From Pegea sp. RAD2-039 (Eukaryota; Chordata; Thaliacea; Salpida; Salpidae), in contig JAQGEQ010000177.1 in assembly GCA_034620365.1 (NCBI GenBank), positions 248,001-312,000 of the forward strand: a stretch of 64,000 nt of DNA. The letters are read 5' to 3'. Position numbers and translations under genes: made by a program. Below the pieces are notes generated by a model. The model was given only the letters and a program-made list of their open reading frames with translations, searched no databases and had not been told where the DNA came from. Positions 44,630 through 57,112 of the stretch are shown here, in pieces. Positions within the stretch are counted from its first letter, which is position 1; every line of letters begins with the position of its first letter.

Positions 44630-45930
44630 TTGTAATCTCTAATCTGCAGTTATGAAGGAAACTATTTAAATTTCGACTTTTCCAACTACAATACAACTCA
44701 TTGATGTTCAACGAAAATCTAGTAGTTGGTGGAAATTTTACTTAGAAAACAGTTAAAGTTAGATTCATCATCAAAGTGACTTATTCTCTAGTATAAACTT
44801 GCGCACAAAAATTCATTGAAATCAGTAGCGTCTATGAAAGTTAAGAAAGCCTGCCGATAAGCTTTTTACAATAAAGAATAGACTTTGCCAAGATTTATTT
44901 TATATGAATTTAAAAAAACAAATTTCAGATTATTTAAAACTATTAGGAAAATGTGGATATAAATAGTTTAGAAAACAATTAATTATATAAACAGATGAAA
45001 AGGTTCATACAGCAGAAGCTCCTAGATTTAATACAATCACTTTTAGTAATTGAAATATCAAAAATTATTTCTTGTACAAGTATTTTTACTATGAAGAAGA
45101 TATATATTACTACATAAAAAGAATTGTTTATACATAGAAGGAGTGAATCAAATAGAATTGTTAAGTTATTTTTCATTGTAAATCTTATGAAATTTAATTA
45201 CTGTTCCACAAAAATGATTTTATTTTTAAAAATGTTTTTAAACTTAGCCGGCAATTATATTTATCATTATATTTTAAAAATTTAATGAAATTTACAATAT
45301 TATTAAATATTGCAGAATTAATTAGGAAACACTGTAAATAAATTGTTTCCAAATAAGGAAACAGGGAAAACAGTATAAATGCAATACAAGATTTCACGAA
45401 ACCCTTTTATTTTCCAACGTTCATCACGCTCGTCCAGAAATTCTCTGGTATTGCTTAATAACGTTTAAATACTTTCAAACTTTGTTTTCTAGTAATTGGA
45501 TGGTTGGATTTCATGTGAAAAGTTTTAAGTACTGAGTTATCCAAATTCAGGTAATATCTAAAATTAAGTTTCTGGTAAAATTAAAAACTATATTTAATGA
45601 TTAAACCTTGGTTAGTGAAAGTTAAATGTGGTCTGTCATGATCACTTTTATCAGTCCAAGTTTAAATTTAAAATCTATTTTTTCATTGATGAAAATCTAC
45701 ATTAGCATATATACAGTATAAAAAGCATAATTTTTGATTTATTTAAAAAGAAATTTTCAATAATTAAGTTATATTAATTAGCATTTGGATTAAACTTTTG
45801 TTTTTTTAGAAAGACGTTTGCAGGGATTATGGAAACAAAAGACTTTAATTAAAATTGATCAGAAAAAATTCAATGAGAGTTCGAAGATATCTTTGAAATT
45901 AAAACTTTTAATTCAGGTAAGGTTAAGTTT
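44630..45930 (-). repeat. Right arm of the ~1.3 kb inverted repeat
   Basis: Reverse-complement partner of 35170-36525. The two arms enclose about 8.1 kb, including the whole SLC23 gene and the last exon of the unidentified gene. Frames within it on either strand are not conserved between the arms. Confidence 0.85.
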
Positions 45931-46384
45931 TACCTATAACCTAATTCATTCTATTTGAATAAGGTTATAAGTTATATTCTATTGAATAAGTGCTTATAAG
46001 TTGTTATCAAATTATTTTAATAATTGATTTGTATATTACTTGTGATAAAATTCTATCTGTATAAGAAATTGATTCGAACTATTTGGGTTGGTGACACTAA
46101 AAATATTTCATGAAAATAAAAACTATGATGGATCCAAATAAAAGTGTCAAGACCTTACGTTCTGAAAATTCTGACAAATTAACTTTATCGAAACAAGCTT
46201 GAAATGGCAATTGCCAATCATGCAATACAATTTGCTCTGGTGAAGATCCGGCAATAAAGTTTATTAAAATCCTCTCCTAGTTTCATCTCATTTGTAGTGA
46301 TGTGAGTAAGAAAGTTTATGAAATATTTGATAACAACCAGATGAAGCAAATGGGATTTAAATGATTTTGCATTAAATGGCGAAC

Positions 46385-46790
46385 CATGGACATAACAACT
46401 ACTTCCTCTAGTTGAAACCTAATATCCGACATTAGCATATCTATATTTGCTAAATTAGCCAAAGTTAAATCTGAAATTAGCAATAATGTTGCCAAGATTA
46501 ACAAGAAAATTTATAGTTTGTTTAAATCAATGGGCGAACTGGATGACTCTACAAAGTAACCTGTCACATGGGCCTCTGTGGTCGGTGATTCTGGTTCCGA
46601 CAAAAATGCTAGTATGGTGCAGCTTCTTACCAACAAGGTCACTGGCACGCACAAAAAACTTACTTTGGACCATGAGGACAGAAAAGAATGTCTTTGAGAC
46701 TGATAAAGATGATGACAGTGATTTTCTTAATCAAATGTGCTCTCAAAGCCTTGATTTTATGGACGTTTCAAAAGTTCATTATTAATAGCT
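46385..46790 (+). pseudogene. Degenerate LINE ORF1 fragment
   Basis: One frame gives KVKSEISNNVAKINKK, then after a stop TWASVVGDSGSDKNASM and LLTNKVTGTHKKLTLDHED. Another frame continues with ETDKDDDSDFLNQMCSQ. A coiled stretch, then WASVVGDS, then an acidic segment before a basic one is typical of the ORF1 (RNA-binding) protein encoded by CR1/jockey-type LINEs. At least one stop and one frameshift separate the pieces. It may belong to the same family as the ORF2 copies here, but no linked copy proves that. Confidence 0.6.
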
Positions 46791-48103
46791 CTGTATTTAT
46801 TTATATCATGTATTTCTACATAAAAGAAAATAGATAGGTGCTTATATATAGATACTTTGTATTTTCATCATTAAGGGGTGGTATGAATAATGTGAAGTTT
46901 TATTTTGATTTAACCAATTCATAAAACTTGCATGATATTTCACTGTCACAAACCTTACTTGTTTTGACCTGTAGTGGTGCCACTTATAAACTTCAATTTC
47001 ACATTCCTATATGTCCTTGTACTTATAGTTTGCTTTCAACGACTTTTCGACTTTATATTTGTTGTATAAGAGATACTATTCATTTAACAAGCGTTTAATG
47101 TGTGATGAAGTGTTTAGATATAATTGGGATAGGAGGGAACTTTAAGCTGTAATTCTTTGAATGGAATCAGAATTTTTTCATCAAATTGTTTTTATTTTGT
47201 GGAATTTCTTGCTGAAACAATTTCGATTTTATTTTGAAAAATTTCATACAAAAAACTATTTATTAGAATCATATATGTTAAATGTTTAACTACATGATAG
47301 TACTATTAGATATTATTTTAGAGACAAATCTTTTCTCAGGAATAAAGAAATCAAGTTGAGAGAAAGTCGAAATCAAGTGAAAGATCAGTTGCAATAAAAT
47401 GAAATCAACTTGAGGTATTTTTTATTTAAACAAAATCTGAATTTGATTTACTTTAAACTGTTACTTTTTCAGCTTACCAACATTTTGCTTTTCACTGAAG
47501 TTATTTATAAAAAAGAATTTTTGTAATTCTAAAAACTAAATTTTTTATAGAAGTGTAACTTTGAATATCAAATTTTGTTGTTTTCTTCTATATATAAGTG
47601 AAACAGACTGTAAGTAGCACTCAAGCTAGTGCCACTTTAAAGTAAAAGTCTTCAAGTTTTCTTTTCTACCAGTTACTGCCAGTTTATAAAAATTGGTTTT
47701 TGACATGTGATATATTTATGGCCTAAATTTTTATTAATATAAAATAGAATATCATCTTTTATGATACTTATTCAGTATAAGCTGCATTACTAAGGTTCAT
47801 CAGATGGTGATTTGTACAACTGTATATAATGGTGAAGTGTAGATTAAATGACTTTTTGAATTTTTATTATTTGTAACTTTATCTAACAAAGTATCTAAAA
47901 AAGTGAATTTTTAAAAATGTAATCTTTATGTTTACTGTAAATATTTTTGTGGTTGAATGTTGACCTTGGCGCAAATTACTTGAAACTAAGTCAATATAGA
48001 TTTTTTAAGAATTGTCTAACAAACAATTAAACTTTTATTTTTGTAGATTGATAAGTTTTATAAATATTGATAATATTTAGGAAGATCAGTAATGCAATAA
48101 ATT
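46791..48103. other. Gene-free AT-rich stretch
   Basis: No plausible exon, repeat or RNA gene recognised between the ORF1 fragment and the zinc-finger pseudogene. Confidence 0.4.
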
Positions 48104-48376
<273 letters not shown>

Positions 48377-48999
48377 AAAGTAAGATAGATGACCCTATCT
48401 TCAAGCAAATAACTGAAAACAGACCATAGTTGAATGCTCTTGTTCCTGGTCTTAGTGGGATCGCCAAAGAAACCTAAAACATAAATGCAACTGTTAAGAA
48501 CAACAGATCTTGAAGTACCTAAAAGATGCAGCTTTGGAAGTTTAAAAGAAATATCAGTTTCAGACAAGCTGAATTCAATGATTTCTGATTGGATATATAA
48601 GATTCATGTATGATATGGATCATCTGTGACATCATATTTCGTTAAAATGAAGTCTTAGCTTACTTTCAATTAGCATGTAAGCTTGGAGATCTTTGAGGAA
48701 CTTGGTGAGATCTTCATGGCAAGTTTCTTTAATTAAATCACAGTTTTCTAGTTTTATGGAAATAAAACTTGCTTTTATCAAATGGCAACGTACCTGGAGT
48801 AATCACAATTTTATACTCACAAGTTGACAACTTTATAGTTTCTAGATACTTACGTCTTAATTAACTTATTTAAGCTTTTGGGTTTACTCCAAGCAATTAA
48901 GCAATGCTGTCTTGAAACAACCACATGAAGCTCATATTTAGAGATCATTTTCGAAATTACAGACTCTGTAATTTGAAATCTTCAGTTTGTGAAATCTTG

Positions 49000-49475
49000 T
49001 AAATATTATGATTATTATTAGTATTTTTTTGTGTAAATATAATCTACAAGATTATAAAAATACTTTTGGGTTTACCCAATTTATGATAACTTCTCCAGAA
49101 TGTGCTTCTCTAAATCCACCTTAATAATTTTATATATAATTTCTGTCTTTATGTATTCAGTTACTTTACAACTGAAGTTGAATCTTGAATTTAACTCACC
49201 ACGGAACATAACTTTAAAATAAGGAGAAGCTGCAGCTAATATTGCTTTGTGACAATTGAAACTTCTTTCTAAACCATCCAAATTTACTTTTATGGTAACA
49301 TCACAAAAATTTAGAAAAATGTGCTTCTTTAAATGCACCTTTTTTTCTCAACCTTTTCTTCATTAATTCGTATTTCTTTCTTGTAAATATAATTTAGAAG
49401 ATGAGAAAATACTTTAGGTTTACTCAATTTATTGTAATTTCTCCATAATCTACTTCTTTAAATCCACCTTCAAGC
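49000..49475 (-). pseudogene. Rearranged BTB/POZ-domain pseudogene
   Basis: Minus strand. 49338-49081 encodes the first half of a BTB domain (FCDVTIKV, then SFNCHKAILAAASPYFKVMF) and then loses homology. The second half of a BTB domain appears twice. One copy lies upstream (about 49475-49365: VFSHLLNYIYKKEIRINEE) and one downstream (about 49130-49010: FYNLVDYIYTK in a shifted frame). The two second halves share a long nucleotide match around GTGGATTTA(A/G)AGAAG. The order second half, first half, second half implies tandem duplication with truncation. BTB domains dimerise and bind CUL3 in KLHL-type proteins. No BACK or Kelch region is present. Confidence 0.72.
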
Positions 49476-49692
49476 AGAAGTTGAACCGTTTTAATTTTAC
49501 CAACATTTTCATTTTTAAATTCCAAAATTTTCCTTTTTTTATTAACATTGTATGTAATTATTCACTGTCATCTGCTTCCTACCGCAATGCTATGTGTTAC
49601 GTCTTTTCTTCCTATATTTCTAACTTTACAGATATTATTTTTTTACCGAAATGTGCTATTTTCAGGCACTTCGCATTTTTTGAATCAAATAA
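49476..49692 (+). mobile_element. LINE 3'-end fragment (copy H)
   Basis: Starts with GAAGTTGAACCGTTTTAATT, the junction of the ORF2 end and 3' UTR seen in the copy at 56.2 kb. It runs through ATTAACATTGTATGTAATTA to a decayed tail (TTTTCAGGCACTTCGC). It abuts the BTB pseudogene. Confidence 0.8.
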
Positions 49693-49998
49693 ATTAAAAT
49701 CAATGAATAATTAAAAGCATTAGTACTTATTTCAGTTATCAAGTTGCTAGATAAGTAAAAAAACAATTAAAGTTTTGCTAATCAATTGAGTAATTCTGAA
49801 ATCACTCTAAAACAGACTAAAAATATAATAAATTCATGATAAATATAATATCTTTCTAGATGCAACATCGTTAATAATATAATTTCTTTATTTTAAATAA
49901 AAAGTGAATACAGAATAATTTTATTAAAAACACAATTTTAAGTCCATGCACAAAAGTTGTTATAATATTATTTAGTTTTTAAAAATCAAAAAGAATTT

Positions 49999-51570
49999 AT
50001 TGATTTGGCCAAGATAAATATTAAATAATTATAAAATAAAACATTGTCAACTTGAATGAAGTAGAAAATACTTGTTGCATCTATTCTTAATGTTTAGTTA
50101 AAAAAAACATTTATATAGTTTTAACATTTAATTAATTTCTACTTGTATTTTTAACAACTATATTGATAAAAATCTTAAAAGATAATTAAATCTTATAATT
50201 TTTAAATTGTATTGAACTGCAAAAAGAAGCTTAATTTGAACCAAACCCTTAGCAACTAAATCAGTATTAGCAGAAGTGTATAACAAGTAATAAGTTCAAA
50301 TTTAACTCACAACTAAAACTCTTTGTCCAGATAAGATTTCAATTAGACTAAAATATTTAGATTTATAGATTGTCAAGTAAAATTGTTAAGCATGAATTGG
50401 GTAAAAATTGGATAGAAGTTGAATTTATGACATGAGTAGAAACTTAAATAAAAAGTTTACCCTCAAAATAAGTTAATTCTTAGTATGGATCCATTTGCAG
50501 TTTGATAGAAGTAAAACTAACTAAATCTAAGTTTTCATTTCTTACAATAAAACAATTTTTAGATACAAAAGTTTAACTCTTGTAACTATTAAATCAAAAT
50601 TCATCAGAAATATTCTGTAAATAAAACAAATATGCATGTAGACACCAAGGGTTGTTCTTTGTTTGATTAATTTTCACATAAATACTGTTTTAATATATAA
50701 GATTTAGTCACTTGTAAACAATAATAAAGTATTACAGTCACAAAATGAATAAATTAACAATTGTAAAACTTTGTAAAAATAATATTATTAATGGTTAAAA
50801 TAGTATCATTACTCGGGACTTATACTATCAGTTTAGAGTAGAAGAGCTTTGTTCCTGAAGTTATGGAAGTTGTTAAGTATTAACGAAGTTAATGGTGTGA
50901 AGTTGTTTATTATCAAATAAAGCTTGATCTAAAGTGTTTGCAACTTCTCTTGGATGTTTAGCCATTTACAAACCCAAGTCGTTGCAGAGCTCGCAGAGAC
51001 GTTTTTTGGCTTAAGAACACGGGTTTGTTTTTTTTTGTAAAAGTTCTATTAATTCTCTATGAGAGTAAAAAGAGGCAATGAGTTTGATATGAAATGGGAA
51101 CTACAATAGATATATGAAATGGACTACTACGATTCGAAATGATTATCTTGAAGTTTCCTGCTAGAGCTATCATCTTAAGAATAGATGACCTGCTGAGAAA
51201 CTGAGAAGTTTATATTTCAAATTAAAAGTAAAACAGACATTTTAATTATCTCGCTTATGATTAGATGTAGAAACTCTATGCAAGAGGTGTTGGCAGTTGT
51301 GATCGAGATAGATTTGACAAATCAAGAATAGAGCTTCATACTATCAGTTAGGAAGAAGATATGTTAAAAGTTTCTGTTCTGGCCATTAAACATGATGATG
51401 ATAAAAAAACGTTTCTGGTAACTGATTACCAGTAGCTCTTAAGTCTAATTTCCAAAAAGTGTTTATAAAGCCACTTAAATGTAATACCTGACATGAATTT
51501 TGATTGCTAACTACTTAAGATTGTACAAACCAGCAAATTTATTATAATATTGAAGTGATTAATTTACATC
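49999..51570 (+). repeat. Direct duplication, copy 2 (SINE-free)
   Basis: Counterpart of 36817-38568. At about 50810-50835 it reads ...CATTACTCGGGACTTATAC and continues directly into the flank, with no SINE. Differences from copy 1 are scattered substitutions and small indels. Confidence 0.9.
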
Positions 51571-54189
51571 AATCTACAAAGTAGTTTTGTTTGTATTATT
51601 TGTGATGTTAATTTGATCTAAACTTTTGATGCTATCTTCTCTTCTGTATTTCTTTCTGCTTTGAGGTGTTTTGAAGTGAAGACCTGTTAACTAGTTAGAT
51701 ATTATGTTCCTCTCATTTGTCAAGAATTGCTAAACTTATAAATATAATTATTAGAAATTTAATCATTGTATGATTTTTAAATCTCCAATATTGAAGTATT
51801 GAACTACAATTTTTTTGTTTGAAGTTACATTCATGGTGTTAAATTGAATAAAATCGTTAATGGGGTCGATTGGATGCTGATAATTTCTTCATTTTAACTA
51901 AATTGAAATCTAGTGGATGCAAGTCAGAAGCTTACCTGCTTTTTACACTACTTACTTTTCATTAAGAAAAATTTTATTGTTTGGTTTCTATTTAAGGTAT
52001 GAGTTGAAGTAATCAAATGAATTAGTAAGATTCAAGTCATCCTTCTGTTTTTTACAGAGATTTTGAGGTCTATGAAACACAAAGTCACTGAATTAGATTG
52101 AGATCTTTACTATTAACACCTACACAGCAAGTAAATTTTTATAAATTTTTATTTAAGACTATTTGTTGTCAATTTAATTCTATCTTCTGACTTTGATGCT
52201 TCAACTTTGCGGCAAGAGGTCTTAACCAGAAAATGTTTGATTAAAAGTTTGAAAATTTATTTCACTAACAATTTATTTTAAGTTAAAATGTTTAAATAAA
52301 TTTTTCATATAATTTGATCATAAATAATAATATTTTTAATTAAAAAGGATTTAAATTCATCAGAAAGCTTAGTAATTTATTAAATTTAGAATTATGAGAA
52401 TACTTTTGATGAAGAAGTTTGTCTTCTACAACCTCAACCTATTTTGTCTTTTCATCAAAGCTAAAAGATCCTAAATAAAATATTTGAAATTGTTTTCAGC
52501 AATCAGCAATCAACTTATTTTACTTTTGATTCAACTGAAGGAGCAATTTAGTGAGACCAACATCACTTTCCTTTTTGATAATTTCTTAGTGCTTGGTGGA
52601 TTTGTTTTTCAATTTATTCAATTGGACGAAATCCAGGCAATCTATTATTACATTCCTTAAAGTATCAGTTACAAAGGAAGAAATATCAGCTCCCAAAATG
52701 AGGATAACCAGTGAAGTGAATCATTTTGTGGATGACGCTACTGTGATCCATTACATCGTGCATCTGAGAAGTCTTCTGTGTAAAATTTTATTTATATAAG
52801 TTGTTTGAATTTGTTTTAGGAGATGAAAAAAGATCTGTTGATGAGTTTCAAATCTTTTGTGAGTGGAAAATAGTAGTAAAAGTTTTCGATATCTTTAGGC
52901 GATGCTCAGGAATAAGGGTTTCAACAAACAAGGTTTCGCCGATTCTTTCGTTTAAACAGTTAAAACAGTTGGACAGTTTGGCAAAGATGAGAGACAGGGT
53001 CACTCCGAATCTATTGATTACTTTCTGGCTACTGTTCCGTCCAATTCCATAAAACTATTTATTATCGACTACTGGCCGTTTTGCTGCTAATATTTTGTTG
53101 ATTTTTTTATTAAATTTTAAAAATCTCTGATGCATATCTTCGGAGACACACAATAAAGCTCATTAAAGAAGATGAGACAAGAAGTTGAATTATGTGCGAG
53201 TTTGAAGCATCGATTGAGCCCAGGTGGCCACCGCCTTAACAATTCTTTCCTTCAAACAACCAGATAGACCAGCTAACAAGATACCACATGGACGAAAGTT
53301 CAAATTATCTTAGAATTTTTGGATAATGGATCAGAACTTGTAGACGCACTATATGGTTCCACACGACTGGCTACTCTGTGATGTCATAACTTTAATCACG
53401 ATTTCTAGCTATCCCAGATGTCCTCGAGTGAACTGATATTCTTTCACGTGACTCTTTAAAAAGTAATTTTCACTTAAATTATACTTTAAAAATAGAAATA
53501 ATTGAACTTTTAAGAAATCAAAGTTTTCTTTTAATTCGACAACATATATAGTTATTCTTTATAAATCTAAAAGAATTCTATAAACAATAAATTTATAATT
53601 GAAATGATCAAATTAGAGAAAGATAATTTAATTTTTATCTCTGCTCTTTGAGCTAACTGTTTCAAAAGCACCTGCAGTTTATCTCTAATGTAAACTCATT
53701 TGTTTGTTTCACGTTTGGAACTTTTTTGGACTAATGAGTAAGCTGGCTTGCATCAGCTAAGAATGATTATTAAAATTGCAAAATATTCTTAAGGCTTGTA
53801 AACGCTTGCTGTTTGGCATTCGAACATCTTCCTATAGTTTTCTTTAATACTTCTTTATCTCCTTTCAGCATTAAGAGACTAATTTGTTTATATGACTCTC
53901 TTTTTGTCAGTAATCTTAGAGTCTTATACCCACAGTATACATCATTAGCATCGTATCCAAAAAAGTATAAAAGAAATGATATTTTATAGGTTACCTCAAA
54001 TACCTAGAATAGCATTTGTCTCTAACACAACTTTCTGCGCTCAGTAACTCTGGTGCATAAGTTTTATGGATTAATAAGCTAATTTAACTATCTGACTTTT
54101 TCAAATTGTTATCAACATTGGATTAAAATAAATGTTGGTGTTTGTAGGATTTACAAAAAAATCTGGTACCAAAGACTACAAGAATTCAA
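51571..54189. other. Stretch without a supported gene
   Basis: Frames at 52593-52799 and 52801-53052 (+) are adjacent and less AT-rich than the background but show no recognisable domain. 53160-53460 is also less AT-biased. These may be decayed genes or transposons. I cannot assign them. Confidence 0.4.
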
Positions 54190-56455
54190 ATCAATTAATT
54201 GTTTGGGATTTAAGAGTATCCCTTTCCATTTTTATTTCTCAAATTCCAAATTGTTTTGTTTTTTATTTACCTACTACCCTCTAAAATTAATGACAATGTT
54301 ACTATTAAGACCTTATTGAAGGCTTTAAAGAGTTTTGTGTTTCCTGACTTGTGTATTTTGGGGGACTTTAATTTTAGTAAAATTGATTAGGATAAAAAAA
54401 TTAGACGTTTTTGAAAGATCGTTTAACTTGGATAATCTTAATTCAGTCACTATAAGTCATATTGTTGCATGCTTCCTTCATGCCAATCTCAGATTGTTAC
54501 TTTCACAATCAAGTCAGTAGTAACACTTTAGATCTCCTTATCAACTCTTCAGTACATTATCTATGTTGATCCAAAAAGAACCTTTTACTATAAAATGCAG
54601 TCACAACATGATTGAATTTAAACTTTATCGAACTTTTGCCTTCAAGCAAACGGAATTTATATTGTGAAAATTATTCTAATATAATACCAACACTGCCATT
54701 TCTAAACTATGAATTTCCCTTTTTTCATTATTAACATTCTGTGTAATTGTCCTTTGTTATATGCTTCTGGAACTACCGAATTACCATGTGTTACATATTT
54801 TTCTTTCTATATTTCTAACTTAATAAATATTATTTGTGAAAATGTGTTAGCAGGAGATGCTTTTCTTCAGGCACCCTCCTTCATATTTAGTGAAATAAAT
54901 AAATGAAAATATTAATGAGTTTCTATCAGACGTGAACTGGATTTCTATTTTCACCTCTATTGAAGACATAAATACTATCTACGGAAGAGAAAGTGAATTT
55001 TTACTTTTACTTAGAAAGAAAACTTTTTTGGCTTTATAAATCACAAGCAAAAGAAGAGATCTGAAATACCTTTCTTACTTGATAACAACAACTGGTTAGT
55101 GATGAAACCGAAGAATAAAGCTGAATTACTAAGACATCAGTTAAATGGCGTTTTCATAATCGATGATGGCAATACTCATTCTCTTTCCTATTCCGACATT
55201 TTCACAAATGTCTCTAAGATGACTGATCTTGACATAACAATCGATACGGTAATCAAAGTTATATCTTTAAAATCATCAGTTTCCAACACCCCTGATCAGA
55301 TCTTTGCTTTATTTTTAAGAAAAACTACTTCCTCTTCATCACTATCTTTACCTTTACTCTTTATCATCACTCTGAAGCGAGGCGCACTTTCTCAATTTAG
55401 GAAGAAAGCTATCATTTCTTCTATTCACAACAAGGGTCCCAGAAATACTGGACTTAACTACAGACCAGTTTCACTGATCTCAGTTATCTGTTATATTGAA
55501 GAAGATATCAGAAAAACCATATAGCTAGTCATTTAATGGAGTACCACCTAATATCTGATGCTCAGCATTCCTTAACTCAACATCTTACTTTTATTCATGA
55601 GCTTACAGCTCATTATGAAAGTAATTATATTATTATTATTATTTTCACCAGACTTTAAGCGGCACAATTATGTTTTTAAAATCTTTGCAAATCAATCATT
55701 CCTGTTTACTTTTTTGTATAGACCTTTAGTACTAATAGTCTATACTTCTTTATCAACCTTTTCAAAATGCACATACATCCAATTATAGAATACAGTGTCA
55801 GTTCATGAATGCTATTACATATTGGTGATATCAAAAAAACAAAATCAGGTAACCTTTTAAAGATTGGTATGCAGGAAACTTAATAATAAATATGATAGTT
55901 ATAAACATCGTCTCAGTCTCTTCAATTTAGATACTTTGGAAATTCGACGGATTAAATTCGACTTAATTCTTATTTTTAAAATTATCCAAAATTTAATTGA
56001 CCTTCAGTTTGATGATTTCTTTTCTATTAGTCCTCCCCTCAAGTTATATCAGCTCAGACGACACACATTACATCTTAATAAGCCCATATCACCTGGTACA
56101 TTAATTACAGCAAATTTTTCTCCTACCACACAATTAGTACATGGAACCAGCTGCCATCAGATATTGTCACGTCAGACTTTGTCGTGCTGCTGAAGTTGAA
56201 CCGTTTTAATATTGCCGAAATTACCATTTTTAAACTGTAATTCTATCTTCCTTTTTTTGAAGTTAAGATTCTACTTAATTATTCATTGTTATACTCTATA
56301 GGAACTATTGAAATGCCATCTATTTCTTCTATATTTAATCTAATTGCATGCAATAGTTATTACTATATATAATATCATTTGTGAGGATGTGTGTTGGCAA
56401 GAAGTACTCTTTTTAGGCACCCTCCTTCGCGATTATTGCAATAAATAAAAAAAAC
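54190..56455 (+). mobile_element. Long but dead LINE copy with endonuclease and reverse transcriptase regions
   Basis: Plus strand. Endonuclease part: SFVFPDLCILGDFNFSKID contains the GDFN motif of apurinic-type LINE endonucleases (about 54310-54390). Linker: FLSDVNWISIFTSIEDIN (about 54915-54975). Start of the reverse transcriptase: SSVSNTPDQIFALFLRK and NYRPVSLISVICYIEE (55099-55524). The catalytic centre appears deleted between about 55600 and 55780. The C-terminal part resumes near 55860 (LVCRK-like MVCRKLNNKYDSYKHRL, QLRRHTLHLNKPISPGTL). The 3' UTR, tail hairpin and AATAAATAAA end near 56455. Many stops. A second tail is inserted at 54690-54903. Best reference copy of the family in this window. 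Confidence 0.88.
54690..54903 (+). mobile_element. LINE 3'-end copy nested inside the longer LINE
   Basis: Contains only the 3' UTR (ATTAACATTCTGTGTAATTG) and tail (TTCAGGCACCCTCCTTCATA, AAATAAATAAATG). It separates the endonuclease-side sequence (NMIEFKLYRTF) from the linker (INEFLSDVNW), which are contiguous in related elements. It must therefore have inserted after the longer copy. Confidence 0.8.
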
Positions 56456-56574
56456 TTTCTATCTAGGCCACTGCCCAGCTAATAATATTGAAACTTGGCC
56501 ACCAAAGAGTATTAGCGTATGATTACTAAATACTATCACATGGTGAATAACAAACTTAAATAAAAAACTTTAGT

Positions 56575-57112
56575 TGTATTGATAACTCTCGCTAACACAT
56601 ATTCTCAGAAATAATACCTATTATATATAATTAAGTTATAAATATAGAAAGCAAAAGATGTAATACATGGCATTTCAGGATTCCTTAAAACATGTAATAA
56701 TTACACAGAATAGTTTTATAGTAAAAAAGGGAAAATCACAGTTTAAAAATAACAATGTTATAACGGTTCAACTTATGCTTGAACAACACGAGTGACTCTG
56801 ACATGAAAATGTCTGATGGCAGCTGGTTCCAAGTACTAATTGTGCGGTATGAGAAAAAAAATTGCTCTGACCAATGTACCAGGTGATATAGGCTTATTAA
56901 GGTGTAATGTGTGTCGTTTGAATTGATATAACTTGAAGGAAGGACAAATGGAAAAGAAATCATCAAACTGAATGTCAATTAAATTGCGGATAATTTTAAA
57001 AATAAGAATTAAGTTGTATTTAATTCGTCGAATTTCCAAAGTATCTAAATTGAAGAAGCTGAGACGATGTTTATAACTATCGTATTTAATCTTAAGTTTC
57101 CTGCATAACCAA
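56575..57112 (-). mobile_element. 5'-truncated LINE copy K
   Basis: Opposite orientation to the previous copy, tail to tail. Minus strand: LCRKLKIKYDSYKHRLSF, FKRHTLHLNKPISPGTLV and TWNQLPSDIFMS, with a frameshift near 56860. It then runs into the 3' UTR, whose end is lost or altered near 56580. Confidence 0.85.

Noticed and set aside
53160..53300. tRNA-like B box (GATTGAGCCCAGG) near a less AT-rich patch
   Set aside because: No A box at tRNA spacing and no cloverleaf pairing.
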